DNA of 64,000 bases from Clostridium sp. CX1 (GCF_025398335.1 NZ_JAODOO010000007.1:124001-188000), one strand, 5' to 3'; counted from the stretch's first letter, positions 52,915 through 62,720 are shown. The notes: generated by a model not told the origin, from the sequence alone. Program-made: numbers and translations.

Positions 52915-54066
52915 CTAAACTAATTCTTTCTTTTTATAAATTTTATTTATTTCATCATACTTGGTAAAATAGTTATAGCCACCATTTTGAAGTATTCCTC
53001 CACTTTTTCCCAAAACTAAAAAACCATTTTTATCTAAGGAGTCACTTAGATACCTTAATACCTTTTTCTGAAGACTGTTATTAAAATAAATTAATACATT
53101 TCTACATAGTATAAGATGAAATTCGTTGATAATACCATTTCCTAAAATACTATGTTGAAAAAACAATATGTTTTTCTTAAGCCCTTGTTTAATTTTAATA
53201 TAATTTCCCTTCAATTCAAAATAGCTGGTAAAGCTATTTTCACCACCAGCTTTCCTATAGTTTTGAATTCCTTCTTCTATATCATCCATGGAGTACATAC
53301 CATTTTTTGCTTCTTCTATAACATATGGATTTATATCTGTAGCATATATTTGTACTTTGTGGAGTAATCCTGCTTCTTCTAATAAAATAGCTAAGGAATA
53401 GGGTTCTTTTCCTGTAGAGCAACCTATGCACCAAATTCTAATATGTGAATAAAAGTTAAGGTGTAAAAGTACTTTATTTTTCACTACCTGAAAAACTTCT
53501 GGATTCCTAAAAAACTCTGTGGTATTTATAGAAAAATCTAAAAATAGCTGTTCGAAATAACTGTCATTTTCTAAAACTAAATTCTGAAACCCGGTAAAAT
53601 CGTCAGTATTAGCTCTCAGCATTGATATTTTAATTCTTCTCATAATACTGTCAACTTGATACTCAGTATAATCATAGCCATATTTTTTATTAATATTCTC
53701 AAGGAAATATAAAACCTCTTCTCTCCCTAGTTTTACTTCAGCGCTTTGCAGCTTTTTAGAGATAATTCCCGAACTCATATTTCTCATTGGATTATACTTA
53801 CATCGAATTCCTAGCTTATACATATAAGAATACAAATACGACTTAACAACAGAAATTTCTAATTTTCTAGCACTTTGAATATCTGCCAGTTTTTCAATAA
53901 TTGCCGCCTCTAAAGTAGAGGCATCAAGAAAAGTTACTTGGGTTTCAGTAGTGATTTGTTGATCTAGTATATTAAAAAATTCTTCTATCTCAATTTCATC
54001 ACATAACTCACCGGTTACTGTAATGCATCTTACTCCATTTATTACCTTATCCACACTTACCCCCAT
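52915..54066 (-). CDS. CheR-type methyltransferase with an N-terminal STAS-like domain
   Basis: 383 residues. Residues about 1-100 have alternating strands and helices (VRCITVTGEL, TQVTFLDASTLEAAIIEKLADIQ, LEISVVKSYLYSYM) like a STAS or STAS-like domain. The CheR alpha domain follows, then the SAM domain with IRIWCIGCSTGKEPYSLAI near 210, YATDINPYVIEEAKNGMY, and FHLILCRNVLIYFN near 320. CheR methylates glutamates of chemoreceptors. No receptor or CheB is in the cluster, so the target may be the hybrid kinase of the same operon. The fusion is unusual. Confidence 0.85.
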   Translation of the reverse strand: MGVSVDKVINGVRCITVTGELCDEIEIEEFFNILDQQITTETQVTFLDASTLEAAIIEKLADIQSARKLEISVVKSYLYSYMYKLGIRCKYNPMRNMSSGIISKKLQSAEVKLGREEVLYFLENINKKYGYDYTEYQVDSIMRRIKISMLRANTDDFTGFQNLVLENDSYFEQLFLDFSINTTEFFRNPEVFQVVKNKVLLHLNFYSHIRIWCIGCSTGKEPYSLAILLEEAGLLHKVQIYATDINPYVIEEAKNGMYSMDDIEEGIQNYRKAGGENSFTSYFELKGNYIKIKQGLKKNILFFQHSILGNGIINEFHLILCRNVLIYFNNSLQKKVLRYLSDSLDKNGFLVLGKSGGILQNGGYNYFTKYDEINKIYKKKELV

Positions 54067-54086
54067 TCACTTATCCTCCTTAACCA

Positions 54087-57000
54087 TTAAAGTTTTTTGC
54101 TTATCCAAGCCTTTACTAAACGGATAAAAATATCATAGTCTACAGGTTTTGAAATATAATCATCTGCTCCAACTTCAATACACTTTGCTCTATCTTCCTT
54201 TAAACTTTTTGCAGTAAGCGCAATTATAGGAATGTCTTTTAATTTTTCATCTTTACGTATTGTCTTTATAGCCTCGTATCCATCCATAACAGGCATCATA
54301 ATATCCATTAAGATTAAATCCACATTATTCCTCTTAAGCTTTTCTATTGCAATCTTTCCATTTTCAGCATCAAGCACCTCTCCCTCAAAGTCTTCTAAAG
54401 CAGATGCTAAAACAAAAATATTTCTCGGATCATCATCTACTATTAGTATTTTTTTACCTTTCAAATTCAAAGCATATTCTCTATCTGTTCTACTTACCAG
54501 GTATCCGTTTTCTTTATTATTTTTTCTAACCTTATGTAAAAACAACGTAATTTCATCTATCAATCTTTCGTCAGAATTAAATGTCTTCAAAATTACACTA
54601 TCAAAATACCTTTTTACTTTCCTTTCTTCATCAACTTCCAACTCTTTATCTGTATATGCAATAATAGGGATTTCTTTGTTATTACTATTCCTCAGTGCTT
54701 TTAGCCTTTGTAACTCTTCTTTACTCAATAATGCTAAATTCACTATAATACCATCTACTTTACACTTTTTAAGCATACTGTTTCCCTCTTCAACATTAGC
54801 AGCAACTACAGTATTGAAACCTAGACCTTGGTTAATGTTTTTCACAGAAGTTATAAAGTCTAAATTTTTTTCAAGCAATAAAGTAAGTCTATCACTCTTT
54901 CTTACAGATTCCTCTTCTAGCCCTTCACCTATATTTTCACTAGAATCATCTGGAATAACCTTAATTTCCTCTCTGGTGGCACAGATATCAATTAATCCTG
55001 GCAAAATCAGCTTAAATTCGCTTCCCACTCCTAGTTGGCTGTTTACTTCAATGCAGCCTCCCATGAATTCAGCTAATTTCTTTGATATGGAAAGCCCAAG
55101 ACCGGTGCCGCCATATTTTCTGGATATAGAACCATCTCCCTGTTGAAACTCTTCAAATATCATCTGTATCTGCTCATATCTTATCCCAATACCGGTATCT
55201 ATAACTGAAAATACTACTGTGTCTTTTTTATACTCATCTAGGTCTACTATTAATTTAACAGATCCTTCGTTAGTAAACTTTAAGGAATTAGATAATAAGT
55301 TTCTAAGTATTTGAGAAATCTTATCTCTATCACCCTTTAATTCTTTATCAACACTATCCTTTATTATTAACTGAACATTCTTCTCTTCAGCTACTTCGCC
55401 AAAGAGGTTCTTTAGGTTTTGTAAAAGTTCATTAGAATGAAATTTTGTTATGTTTAAATTCATTCTTCCAGCCTCAATTTTTGAAAGGTCTAGTATATCA
55501 TTTATCAATCTTAGCAATTCATTTCCAGAACTATGTATAATACTTATTTTTTCAATGTATTCCTTACTTAACCTACTTTCTTGATTTGTTATTAATAATT
55601 TAGATAACAAAATTATAGAATTTAAAGGTGTTCGAAGCTCATGAGACATATTGGCCAAAAACTCCGACTTATACTTATTAGTTATTTCTAATTCATTTGA
55701 ACGACTAATAAGTTCCTCTCTAGAACTTTCTAATTCTCTATTCTGAGTATTTAGAACTTTAGATTGTTCCTCTAACATTTGCTGTTGTTCTTCAAGTTGA
55801 CTATTAGTTTGCTGCAGTTCCTCACTTTGCTGCTGCAGCAATTGCTGTTGTTCTTCAAGTTCAGCGTTGGTTTTTTGTAACTCTTCCGTTTGCTGCTGTA
55901 ACAATATCTGTTGTTCCTCTAATATAGTGTTGGCCTTTTGCAATTCTTCTGCAGTAATCTGAATTTTTCCCTTTGCTTCCTCTGATTCTTCTAGAAGAGT
56001 CTTTATCTTTTCATTTTGAATTACAGAAAAAAGATTAATGGCAATTATTCTGCTGCTTTCTTTTAAAAACTCCTGTTTTGCATCTGTAAAAGGTTGAAAA
56101 GAGGAAATCTCAATAACACCATAAAGCTTGTCCTCGTGAATTAATGGAAAGGCATATAAGTTAAGAGGCGGCTCACTAATTATACCAGTCCTTATTAAAG
56201 CATCCTGCCTTTTTATATTACGTAATAGAATAGGCTTTCTCTCCAATGCAACCTGCCCCACAATTCCCTGTCCCATAGCATAATGTTCAAATAAAATGTT
56301 CCTTTCATTAAAAGCAAAAGCTGAATTTAATCTCAAGGTTTTATCCTTCTCGTTATATAAATAGAAAACTCCATTTCCCGCTTCTAAAAACTCACCTAAA
56401 AAGTTAATAACCCTTTGAGTAAGTTCTTTTAAAGAGTAGTTACCTGATGTTTGCTGACTTAATTTGTTTTGCCCATCTTTTATCCAAAACTGACTTCTAA
56501 GCTTGTAAATTAAGGCATTAAAGTTTTCTGACATATCTACTAGCTCATTTTTCCCCTGTAGGCTACATTCCAGTAGGTCATCGGTAGTGACACTATCTTT
56601 CATTACAGCCTTTAACTGAGCAATAGGTACTATTATACTTCTTGCTATTAGGGTAAAAAAAGCAACTGCTATAAGTCCAAATACTAATAAAGATAATAAA
56701 AGTATAGACTTTTGTGAGTTCTGAATTTTATGAGCATCTGTTATTAGATCACTGGCTAGTATTCCTTCTAGCTTATCTATTTTATCTAGCTCTTCTTCTA
56801 TTTTACCTACAAAATCACTGTTATTATCCTGTGATAAAATTAAAGCCTCTCTTTTCTCCCCGTTTATTGAAAGATTGATTACATCTTGTCTGCTTTTTTT
56901 CCACTTTGTTAATAAAGATCTGATATCCATTTCTAAGCTTTTAACGTCTCCAGAAGAACTGGCATTTTTTATTACATCCATTTCTTGATAAACTCTATTT

Positions 57001-57278
57001 TCAAGTGAATTTATAACATCTATATGACTTTGTATTTCTGTTTCGCTTTCAGAAAGTATTACGTCTCTCATCTCTCTATGTATTTTTATAATATCTACTC
57101 TAACTTCCTTTGCTGAATTTGATAACTGTAATGGATAATCGTATATTTTTTGAGTCACCAAGGCAAGCTCCTGAAGCTTGATAATTGCTAAGGTGCCAAA
57201 ACCAATAAGAATAATCATCCAGATTACAAGAGCTCCGATTAGACGTTTCTGTATACTTACATTTTCTAAGAATTTCAT
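54087..57278 (-). CDS. Large hybrid histidine kinase with 4HB, HAMP, GAF and two receiver domains
   Basis: 1063 residues. Helix at about 12-32, an extracellular four-helix sensor, helix near 195-215 and HAMP (about 216-265). GAF (about 285-420, LYAFPLIHEDKLYGVIEISSF) is followed by a glutamine-rich coiled coil (about 435-530) with three near-identical 21-residue units. HisKA has MSHELRTPLNS near 545 and HATPase_c has GGTGLGLSISKKLAEFMGG. A degenerate receiver (about 815-925) lacks the acidic pair; a full receiver (about 945-1060) has VDDD and LMDIMMPVMDGYE. Linked to CheR and a second kinase. Confidence 0.93.
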   Translation of the reverse strand: MKFLENVSIQKRLIGALVIWMIILIGFGTLAIIKLQELALVTQKIYDYPLQLSNSAKEVRVDIIKIHREMRDVILSESETEIQSHIDVINSLENRVYQEMDVIKNASSSGDVKSLEMDIRSLLTKWKKSRQDVINLSINGEKREALILSQDNNSDFVGKIEEELDKIDKLEGILASDLITDAHKIQNSQKSILLLSLLVFGLIAVAFFTLIARSIIVPIAQLKAVMKDSVTTDDLLECSLQGKNELVDMSENFNALIYKLRSQFWIKDGQNKLSQQTSGNYSLKELTQRVINFLGEFLEAGNGVFYLYNEKDKTLRLNSAFAFNERNILFEHYAMGQGIVGQVALERKPILLRNIKRQDALIRTGIISEPPLNLYAFPLIHEDKLYGVIEISSFQPFTDAKQEFLKESSRIIAINLFSVIQNEKIKTLLEESEEAKGKIQITAEELQKANTILEEQQILLQQQTEELQKTNAELEEQQQLLQQQSEELQQTNSQLEEQQQMLEEQSKVLNTQNRELESSREELISRSNELEITNKYKSEFLANMSHELRTPLNSIILLSKLLITNQESRLSKEYIEKISIIHSSGNELLRLINDILDLSKIEAGRMNLNITKFHSNELLQNLKNLFGEVAEEKNVQLIIKDSVDKELKGDRDKISQILRNLLSNSLKFTNEGSVKLIVDLDEYKKDTVVFSVIDTGIGIRYEQIQMIFEEFQQGDGSISRKYGGTGLGLSISKKLAEFMGGCIEVNSQLGVGSEFKLILPGLIDICATREEIKVIPDDSSENIGEGLEEESVRKSDRLTLLLEKNLDFITSVKNINQGLGFNTVVAANVEEGNSMLKKCKVDGIIVNLALLSKEELQRLKALRNSNNKEIPIIAYTDKELEVDEERKVKRYFDSVILKTFNSDERLIDEITLFLHKVRKNNKENGYLVSRTDREYALNLKGKKILIVDDDPRNIFVLASALEDFEGEVLDAENGKIAIEKLKRNNVDLILMDIMMPVMDGYEAIKTIRKDEKLKDIPIIALTAKSLKEDRAKCIEVGADDYISKPVDYDIFIRLVKAWISKKL

Positions 57279-57369
57279 AGTAAAAGTGAAGGCCTCCTTG
57301 CTAAACTTTGTATCTTTGTATCTGCTGTTTATTTCCTAGCTAAAATAGTAACTATATGCTCTTAAAAGC

Positions 57370-58680
57370 TTAGTAGTATATATCTGAAAATTCAACATGT
57401 ATTCTTTGCATAACGTTTTCTTCCGTAATAAGCGGTTTTAAATCAGGAATAGATTCCTGCTCCCCCTGTAAATCTGTAGGTAGTTCAAATATAAGTTCAC
57501 TTCCCTTTCCATACTCACTTTCAACATATATCTGTCCATTATGCATTTCTACTAAAGACTTTACCAAATTCAAACCAATTCCACTTCCTTCACATTGCCT
57601 TGTAAGGAGGTTATCTACTTGTTTAAATCTTTGAAATATAATATTAAGTTTATCCTCTGGGATACCTATACCTGTATCTCTTACTGAAATCATCACCTTA
57701 TCCCCTAAATCTTTTACGTTAACAAATATACTTCCTCCTTTAGGGGTATATTTTATAGCATTAGAAAGCAGATTTAACATAATTCTTTCAATAGCATCTA
57801 GATCACAACAAATAATTTTTTCTTCGATATCTGTATCAAAAATTAGATTAGCTCCTTTGTTTTCAACATATTCAACTACTGACATGGTTATTTCCTCAAC
57901 AATTTCAATTATATTACACATGCTTAACCTAAGATTAAAATATCCTGCATCTATTTTTGTAATATCAATTAAGTTATTTACAAGTCTTAGTAATCGATAA
58001 CAATTTTGTACCTGCAAGTTTATTTTACTTTGTAGTTTTTCTCTATCTAGCGCCCTATCCTCCCTCAGATATAAGTTAATTAACTGGGTTGTACTTAATA
58101 AAATATTAAGAGGTGTGCGAAGCTCGTGAGACATATTTGCAATAAAAGTGCTTTTTGCCTCATTTAGCTGCTCTGCTAATTCTTTCGCTTTTTTTAACTC
58201 CTTGACTTGATCGTTTACTCTCTGTTCTAATTCTAAATTCATAGTTCTTTCTTTTTCAATCATTTTTAGGTATATATTAATTCTATTGATTAGCTGATAT
58301 TCATCAATAGGCTTGGTCAAGTAATCTACAGCACCAACTTGAAAGCCTCGCTTTCTAAATTGCTCATTAGTATACGCAGCAGTTAAAAATACGATTGGTA
58401 TACTTTCTGTTTTCCTCCTCTGTTTTATTAATGTAGCTAATTCGAATCCATCCATTCCTTCCATTTGTACATCTAGAATTATTAAGTCTATAGACTGTTT
58501 TAATAATTCCCTTAGGGCCTCTTGTCCACAGTTTGCTTCTATTACATTAGCATTAATATATTCTTCAATAAGAGCTCTTAGTGATATCAAATTATTTCTA
58601 TTATCATCAACAATTAGTATATTATATAACGCATCCTTCTCCAATTCCACAATCCTCCGCAATAGGCTATAATTAGGCAT
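57370..58680 (-). CDS. Receiver-histidine kinase fusion
   Basis: 436 residues. An N-terminal receiver (ILIVDDNRNN; IILDVQMEGMDGFELA; YLTKPIDEYQL) runs through a coiled coil (about 145-175) into HisKA (NMSHELRTPLNILL) and HATPase_c (NLLSNAIKYTPKGG, GTGIGIP, GSGIGLNLVKS). No membrane helix, so it is cytoplasmic and probably takes phosphate from, or gives it to, the hybrid kinase. No output regulator is encoded here, as with orphan kinases that act on Spo0A in clostridia. Confidence 0.92.
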   Translation of the reverse strand: MPNYSLLRRIVELEKDALYNILIVDDNRNNLISLRALIEEYINANVIEANCGQEALRELLKQSIDLIILDVQMEGMDGFELATLIKQRRKTESIPIVFLTAAYTNEQFRKRGFQVGAVDYLTKPIDEYQLINRINIYLKMIEKERTMNLELEQRVNDQVKELKKAKELAEQLNEAKSTFIANMSHELRTPLNILLSTTQLINLYLREDRALDREKLQSKINLQVQNCYRLLRLVNNLIDITKIDAGYFNLRLSMCNIIEIVEEITMSVVEYVENKGANLIFDTDIEEKIICCDLDAIERIMLNLLSNAIKYTPKGGSIFVNVKDLGDKVMISVRDTGIGIPEDKLNIIFQRFKQVDNLLTRQCEGSGIGLNLVKSLVEMHNGQIYVESEYGKGSELIFELPTDLQGEQESIPDLKPLITEENVMQRIHVEFSDIYY

Positions 58681-58775
58681 ATTAATATACCTTCCCCATA
58701 TATAATTGTACCCTATTTCAGGGATTTGTCAAATTTAGTAAATTTATAAATATACAGACTTATTATAATTATAGA

Positions 58776-58814
58776 TAAAAAAACACTACATTAAGCTTTA
58801 CCCTAATGCAGTGT
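58776..58814 (-). terminator. Terminator after nfnB
   Basis: Stem ACACTACATTA / TAATGCAGTGT with one mismatch and a 10-base loop has seven T on the minus strand, 50 bases past the nfnB stop. Confidence 0.88.
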
Positions 58815-58865
58815 ATCTAAAGAATGGTATATTGTTATATAAGTTAAGTATTTACCTGAGATAAC

Positions 58866-60251
58866 CTACTTTTGGCTTAAGAACTCGTCAATAGCCTTAG
58901 CAGCCTTCTTTCCAGCTCCCATAGCTAATATTACTGTAGCAGCTCCAGTTACAGCATCTCCACCAGCATATACTGCTTCTCTTGAAGTTAAACCAGTTTC
59001 CTCCTGTGCTACTATACACTTATGCTTGTTTATTTCTAATCCTTTTGTAGTTGATGATATTAATGGGTTTGGTGATGTTCCAAGGGACATGATAACTGTA
59101 TCTACGTCCATTACAAACTCTGAACCTTCTACTACTACAGGCTTTCTTCTTCCTGAAGCATCTGGCTCACCAAGCTCCATCTTTACACATTTCATTCCTT
59201 TAACCCAGCCATTTTCATCTCCTAAGATTTCAGTTGGGTTTGTAAGTACATCCATTATTACGCCTTCTTCTTTTGCATGATGTACTTCTTCAACTCTAGC
59301 TGGAAGTTCTGATTCTGATCTTCTGTATACTATATGAACTTCAGCTCCAAGTCTTAAAGCTGTTCTAGCTGCGTCCATAGCAACGTTTCCGCCTCCAACT
59401 ACTGCTACCTTTGTGCCAACCTTTATAGGTGTATCGAAATCCTCCTTAAAGGCTTTCATTAGGTTGTTTCTTGTTAAGAACTCATTAGCTGAGAATACTC
59501 CATTTAAGTTTTCTCCTGGTATTCCCATAAACTTAGGGAGTCCGGCTCCTGATCCTATAAATATAGCGTCAAAATTCTCTTCTTCCATTAACTGATCTAT
59601 TGTAACGGTTCTTCCTATTATTACGTTAGTTTCTATTTTAACGCCAAGCTTTTTAACATTTTCAACTTCATGTTTAACTACTTTATCCTTTGGAAGTCTA
59701 AACTCTGGTATTCCATAAACTAAAACTCCGCCTGCTTCATGTAATGCTTCGAATATAGTTACATCATAACCAAGCTTAGCTAAGTCTCCTGCACAAGTTA
59801 ACCCCGCAGGACCACTTCCTATAACGGCAACTTTCTTTCCATTGCTTGGCTTTCTTTCTGATAAATCCACATTATTCTCTCTTGACCAGTCAGCTACAAA
59901 TCTTTCAAGCTTACCTATAGCTACTGCTTCACCTTTTATTCCAAGTACACATACACCTTCGCATTGGCTTTCTTGCGGACATACTCTTCCACATACTGCT
60001 GGAAGTGCACTAGATTTAGCTATAATCTTAGCAGCCTCTTCAAAGTTTCCTTCTTTAACCTGCTGTATAAATTCTGGTATGTGTATGGATACAGGACAGT
60101 CACCTACACATTTAGGATTTTTACAATTTAAGCATCTTGAAGCTTCTTGTAATGCTTCTTCCTTTGTATATCCTAAACAAACCTCTTCAAAGTTAGTTGC
60201 TCTTACCTTTGCATCTTGTTCTTGTATTGGTATTCTCTTCATTCTATCCAT
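58866..60251 (-). CDS. nfnB: NfnB, large subunit of electron-bifurcating ferredoxin-NADP transhydrogenase (GltD-like)
   Basis: 461 residues. N-terminal 4Fe-4S motifs CLNCKNPKCVGDCPV and VCGRVCPQESQCEG, then FAD-binding GSGPAGLTCAGDLAKLG near 145, a second dinucleotide fold VVGGGNVAMDAARTALRLG near 285, and the GGDAVTGAATVILAMGAGK end. The family includes the glutamate synthase small subunit, but no gltB is adjacent and the partner gene shares one base with it, as in nfnAB. Nfn links NADH and ferredoxin to two NADP. Confidence 0.9.
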   Translation of the reverse strand: MDRMKRIPIQEQDAKVRATNFEEVCLGYTKEEALQEASRCLNCKNPKCVGDCPVSIHIPEFIQQVKEGNFEEAAKIIAKSSALPAVCGRVCPQESQCEGVCVLGIKGEAVAIGKLERFVADWSRENNVDLSERKPSNGKKVAVIGSGPAGLTCAGDLAKLGYDVTIFEALHEAGGVLVYGIPEFRLPKDKVVKHEVENVKKLGVKIETNVIIGRTVTIDQLMEEENFDAIFIGSGAGLPKFMGIPGENLNGVFSANEFLTRNNLMKAFKEDFDTPIKVGTKVAVVGGGNVAMDAARTALRLGAEVHIVYRRSESELPARVEEVHHAKEEGVIMDVLTNPTEILGDENGWVKGMKCVKMELGEPDASGRRKPVVVEGSEFVMDVDTVIMSLGTSPNPLISSTTKGLEINKHKCIVAQEETGLTSREAVYAGGDAVTGAATVILAMGAGKKAAKAIDEFLSQK

Positions 60252-61132
60252 TATTTATTTCCTCCCATACAATTACAACTATGTCCTTCTTTCTTTTCTT
60301 CTGCAACAAGCTTTCTTCCTTCCTCGCTCTTATAAAGAGATTGTCTTCTCATTGCTTCCTCAAAATTCACTAGATGTCCGTCAAATTCAGGACCATCAAC
60401 ACAGGTAAATTTAGTTTTGTCTCCTACTGTAACTCTACAAGCTCCGCACATACCTGTGCCATCTACCATTAGCGTATTTAAGCTAACTATTGTTTTAAGA
60501 TTATATTCTTTTGTAAGCTTAGCTACAAATTTCATCATTATCATAGGTCCTATTGCAATTACTTCGTCATAATTGTTTCCAGCATCTATAAGTTCTTTTA
60601 GAAGACCAGTTACAAGCCCCTTGTATCCAGCAGAACCATCGTCAGTACTAATATGAATCTTAGCACCTAACTTTTCCATTTCATCAATAAGAAGTAGATA
60701 GTCCTTTGTCTTTCCGCCTACAATAACTTCTACATCTACTGATTTTTCTCTAAGCCACTTAACCTGTGGATATACTGGAGCAGCACCAACTCCACCTGCA
60801 ACAAAGATTATCTTTTTCTTCTTTAATTCCCCTAAATCTTCGTGAATAAATTCGGAAGGTTGTCCAAGTGGTCCCGCAAAATCTGCAAAATAATCACCTT
60901 CATCTAGCTTAGCCATTTTATTTGTCGAACTACCTACTGTTTGGAATACTATAGTAACTGTACCTTTCTTATCATCATAATCGCAAATTGTAAGAGGAAC
61001 TCTTTCCCCTTTGTCGTCCAACTTTACTATGATGAATTGTCCTGGTTTTGCTGCTTTAGCAACTCTTGGCGCCTCTACATCCATAAGATAAATGTTTGGA
61101 GCCACTTCTCTTTTCTCAACGATCTTATACAT
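60251..61132 (-). CDS. nfnA: NfnA, small FAD/[2Fe-2S] subunit of the Nfn transhydrogenase
   Basis: 293 residues of the ferredoxin-NADP reductase superfamily: FAD/NAD-binding RVPLTICDYD, GPLGQPSE and FVAGGVGAAPVYPQ, and the iron-sulfur motif DGTGMCGACRVTVG with a downstream FTCVDGPEFDG. It carries the NADH-side FAD and [2Fe-2S] cluster. The stop and the nfnB start share an A. It resembles PyrK/sulfide dehydrogenase subunits, but no pyrD is present. Confidence 0.9.
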   Translation of the reverse strand: MYKIVEKREVAPNIYLMDVEAPRVAKAAKPGQFIIVKLDDKGERVPLTICDYDDKKGTVTIVFQTVGSSTNKMAKLDEGDYFADFAGPLGQPSEFIHEDLGELKKKKIIFVAGGVGAAPVYPQVKWLREKSVDVEVIVGGKTKDYLLLIDEMEKLGAKIHISTDDGSAGYKGLVTGLLKELIDAGNNYDEVIAIGPMIMMKFVAKLTKEYNLKTIVSLNTLMVDGTGMCGACRVTVGDKTKFTCVDGPEFDGHLVNFEEAMRRQSLYKSEEGRKLVAEEKKEGHSCNCMGGNK

Positions 61133-61323
61133 TTCAATCCCCCTATAAATTTATTTTTCTATCAAAGTCTAGTATTAATCCTTAGGTCTTTTACAGCTGA
61201 AAGATATAATACTAATTTCTAGTGTATATAAATGCATTTAAATATTATACCATTATTTACAATAATACCAAAACTTCTACAATAATAAAAGTATATTTAA
61301 ATAATATTGTTTAAAAATTAAAA

Positions 61324-61359
61324 CTCAAAGATGATTCATAAAACTGAATCACCTTCGAG
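61324..61359 (-). terminator. Terminator after the alcohol dehydrogenase gene
   Basis: A 15-bp stem (CTCAAAGATGATTCA / TGAATCACCTTCGAG with two wobbles) and a 6-base loop lie 50 bases beyond the stop, with TTTTAATTTTT on the minus strand. Confidence 0.85.
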
Positions 61360-61409
61360 ATTTTATTATCCTGAGATGAGAAAGTAAATTTTTATGTTAT
61401 GTTGAAAGT

Positions 61410-62576
61410 TTAGAATGTAACCTTTTCACCTGTAAAGGAACATTCAAATACCTTCTTCATTTCTTCAGCAGTTATTGTTCTTGGGTTTGATCCTGTACAT
61501 GCATCTTCTATTGCGTTTTCTGCGATGAAATCTATATTTGCTTTAAAGTCTTCTTCAGTTACACCGTATTCCTTTAATGTTAGAGGAATATCCATCTTCT
61601 TATTCATATCTTGTATCATATCTATTAATGCATCTACTAATTCTTCTTCAGTAGTACCAGCTAACCCTAAAGTTTTAGCTATTGCAGCATATCTATCTCC
61701 GCAAGCTTTGCTATTAAACTGGATTACATATGGAAGAAATATTGCATTAGCACATCCGTGTGGTATGTGGAACACTGCCCCAGTCTTATGTGCCATGCTG
61801 TGAGTAATTCCAAGTAACGCATTTGAGAAAGCCATTCCTGCTAAACATTGAGCTATATGCATTTCATTTCTAGAATTCTTATCACTTTCATAGGATTTTA
61901 ATAAATTCTCTTTAACCATTACTATTGCTTGCATTGCAAGTGGGTCTGAGAAGTGAGATCTTGCACTTGCTACATAAGCTTCTATTGCATGAGTCAAAGC
62001 ATCCATTCCAGTATGAGCTGTTAATTTCGCTGGCATTGTTTGAGCTAAAGCTGGATCTATTATAGCTACATCTGGAGTTAAGTTAAAATCAGCTAAAGGA
62101 TATTTTATCTTAGCTTTATAGTCAGTGATTACTGAGAAAGCTGTAACTTCTGTAGCAGTACCGCTTGTTGAAGGGATAGCTGCGAATCTAGCCTTTTGTC
62201 TTAATTCTGGTAATCCAAAAGGAACTACAGCCTGTTCAAAAGTGAACTCTGGGTATTCATAGAATATCCACATTGCCTTAGCTGCATCTATTGGTGAACC
62301 TCCGCCTATTGATACTATCCAATCTGGTTCAAACTCTCTCATAAGCTTTGCGCCATTCATAACAGTTTCTACAGATGGATCTGGTTCTACTCCCTCTATT
62401 AATTTAACTTCCATTCCCGCTTCTTTTAAATAGCTTTCTACCTTATCAAGGAAGCCAAACTTCTTCATTGAACCTCCGCCAACGACTACTACAGCTCTTT
62501 TACCCTTTAATTCTTTTAATACTTCTAAAGTGTTTTCTCCAAAGTAAATATCTCTTGGTAATGTAAATCTTGCCAT
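61410..62576 (-). CDS. Iron-containing (type III) alcohol dehydrogenase
   Basis: 388 residues. The N-terminal fold binds NAD(P) with SIGGGSPIDAAKAMW near 98. The C-terminal helical domain has metal ligands in HTGMDALTHAIEAYVASARSHFSDP and GITHSMAHKTGAVFHIPHGCANA. Such enzymes reduce butanal or ethanal, or act on propanediols, and the cofactor preference cannot be read with certainty. ATG 62576 follows AGGGGGAA. The upstream region carries a sigma-54 promoter, enhancer-like palindromes and a Rex-like site, and the activator gene is next door. Confidence 0.93.
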   Translation of the reverse strand: MARFTLPRDIYFGENTLEVLKELKGKRAVVVVGGGSMKKFGFLDKVESYLKEAGMEVKLIEGVEPDPSVETVMNGAKLMREFEPDWIVSIGGGSPIDAAKAMWIFYEYPEFTFEQAVVPFGLPELRQKARFAAIPSTSGTATEVTAFSVITDYKAKIKYPLADFNLTPDVAIIDPALAQTMPAKLTAHTGMDALTHAIEAYVASARSHFSDPLAMQAIVMVKENLLKSYESDKNSRNEMHIAQCLAGMAFSNALLGITHSMAHKTGAVFHIPHGCANAIFLPYVIQFNSKACGDRYAAIAKTLGLAGTTEEELVDALIDMIQDMNKKMDIPLTLKEYGVTEEDFKANIDFIAENAIEDACTGSNPRTITAEEMKKVFECSFTGEKVTF

Positions 62577-62624
62577 ATTTATTCCCCCTAATATCAAATC
62601 AATTTATTACTCACCATATTATAT

Positions 62625-62640
62625 AGCAAAATTCATGCCA
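62625..62640 (-). promoter_or_regulatory. Sigma-54 promoter of the alcohol dehydrogenase gene
   Basis: TGGCATGAATTTTGCT on the minus strand fits the -24/-12 consensus TGGCAYRNNNNTTGCW at every specified base. The start would lie near 62612, about 36 bases before the ATG. Confidence 0.88.
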
Positions 62641-62662
62641 AAATTTAGAGCCGCTATTTTAA

Positions 62663-62680
62663 ATGTTATTCATTTAACAA
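62663..62680 (-). promoter_or_regulatory. Rex-like redox operator upstream of the adh promoter
   Basis: TTGTTAAATGAATAACAT on the minus strand matches 12 of 14 specified bases of the clostridial Rex pattern TTGTTAA-N4-TTAACAA. It lies between the sigma-54 promoter and the activator sites, where Rex could block contact or polymerase. Confidence 0.6.
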
Positions 62681-62720
62681 AATCTCAAAATGAGATTAAT
62701 GTTAATCTCATTTTGAGATT
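62681..62720 (-). promoter_or_regulatory. Two tandem palindromes, probable enhancer (UAS) for the sigma-54 activator
   Basis: AATCTCAAAATGAGATT (62681-62697) and AATCTCATTTTGAGATT (62704-62720) are copies of AATCTCA-N3-TGAGATT, centres 23 bases apart, roughly 75 and 100 bases upstream of the predicted start. That is typical for hexameric activator binding. Together they also form a long stem that could end the activator transcript, but the T tract is short. Confidence 0.7.

Noticed and set aside
54232-55146. 304-codon ORF opposite the hybrid kinase
   Set aside because: Serine/phenylalanine-rich antisense shadow of an AT-rich gene, without ribosome site or domain.
61307-61324. Possible Rex-like site TTGTTTAAAAATTAAAAC near nfnA
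   Set aside because: Eleven of 14 matches in very AT-rich DNA, overlapping the adh terminator and far from a promoter. The chance of a random match is high.
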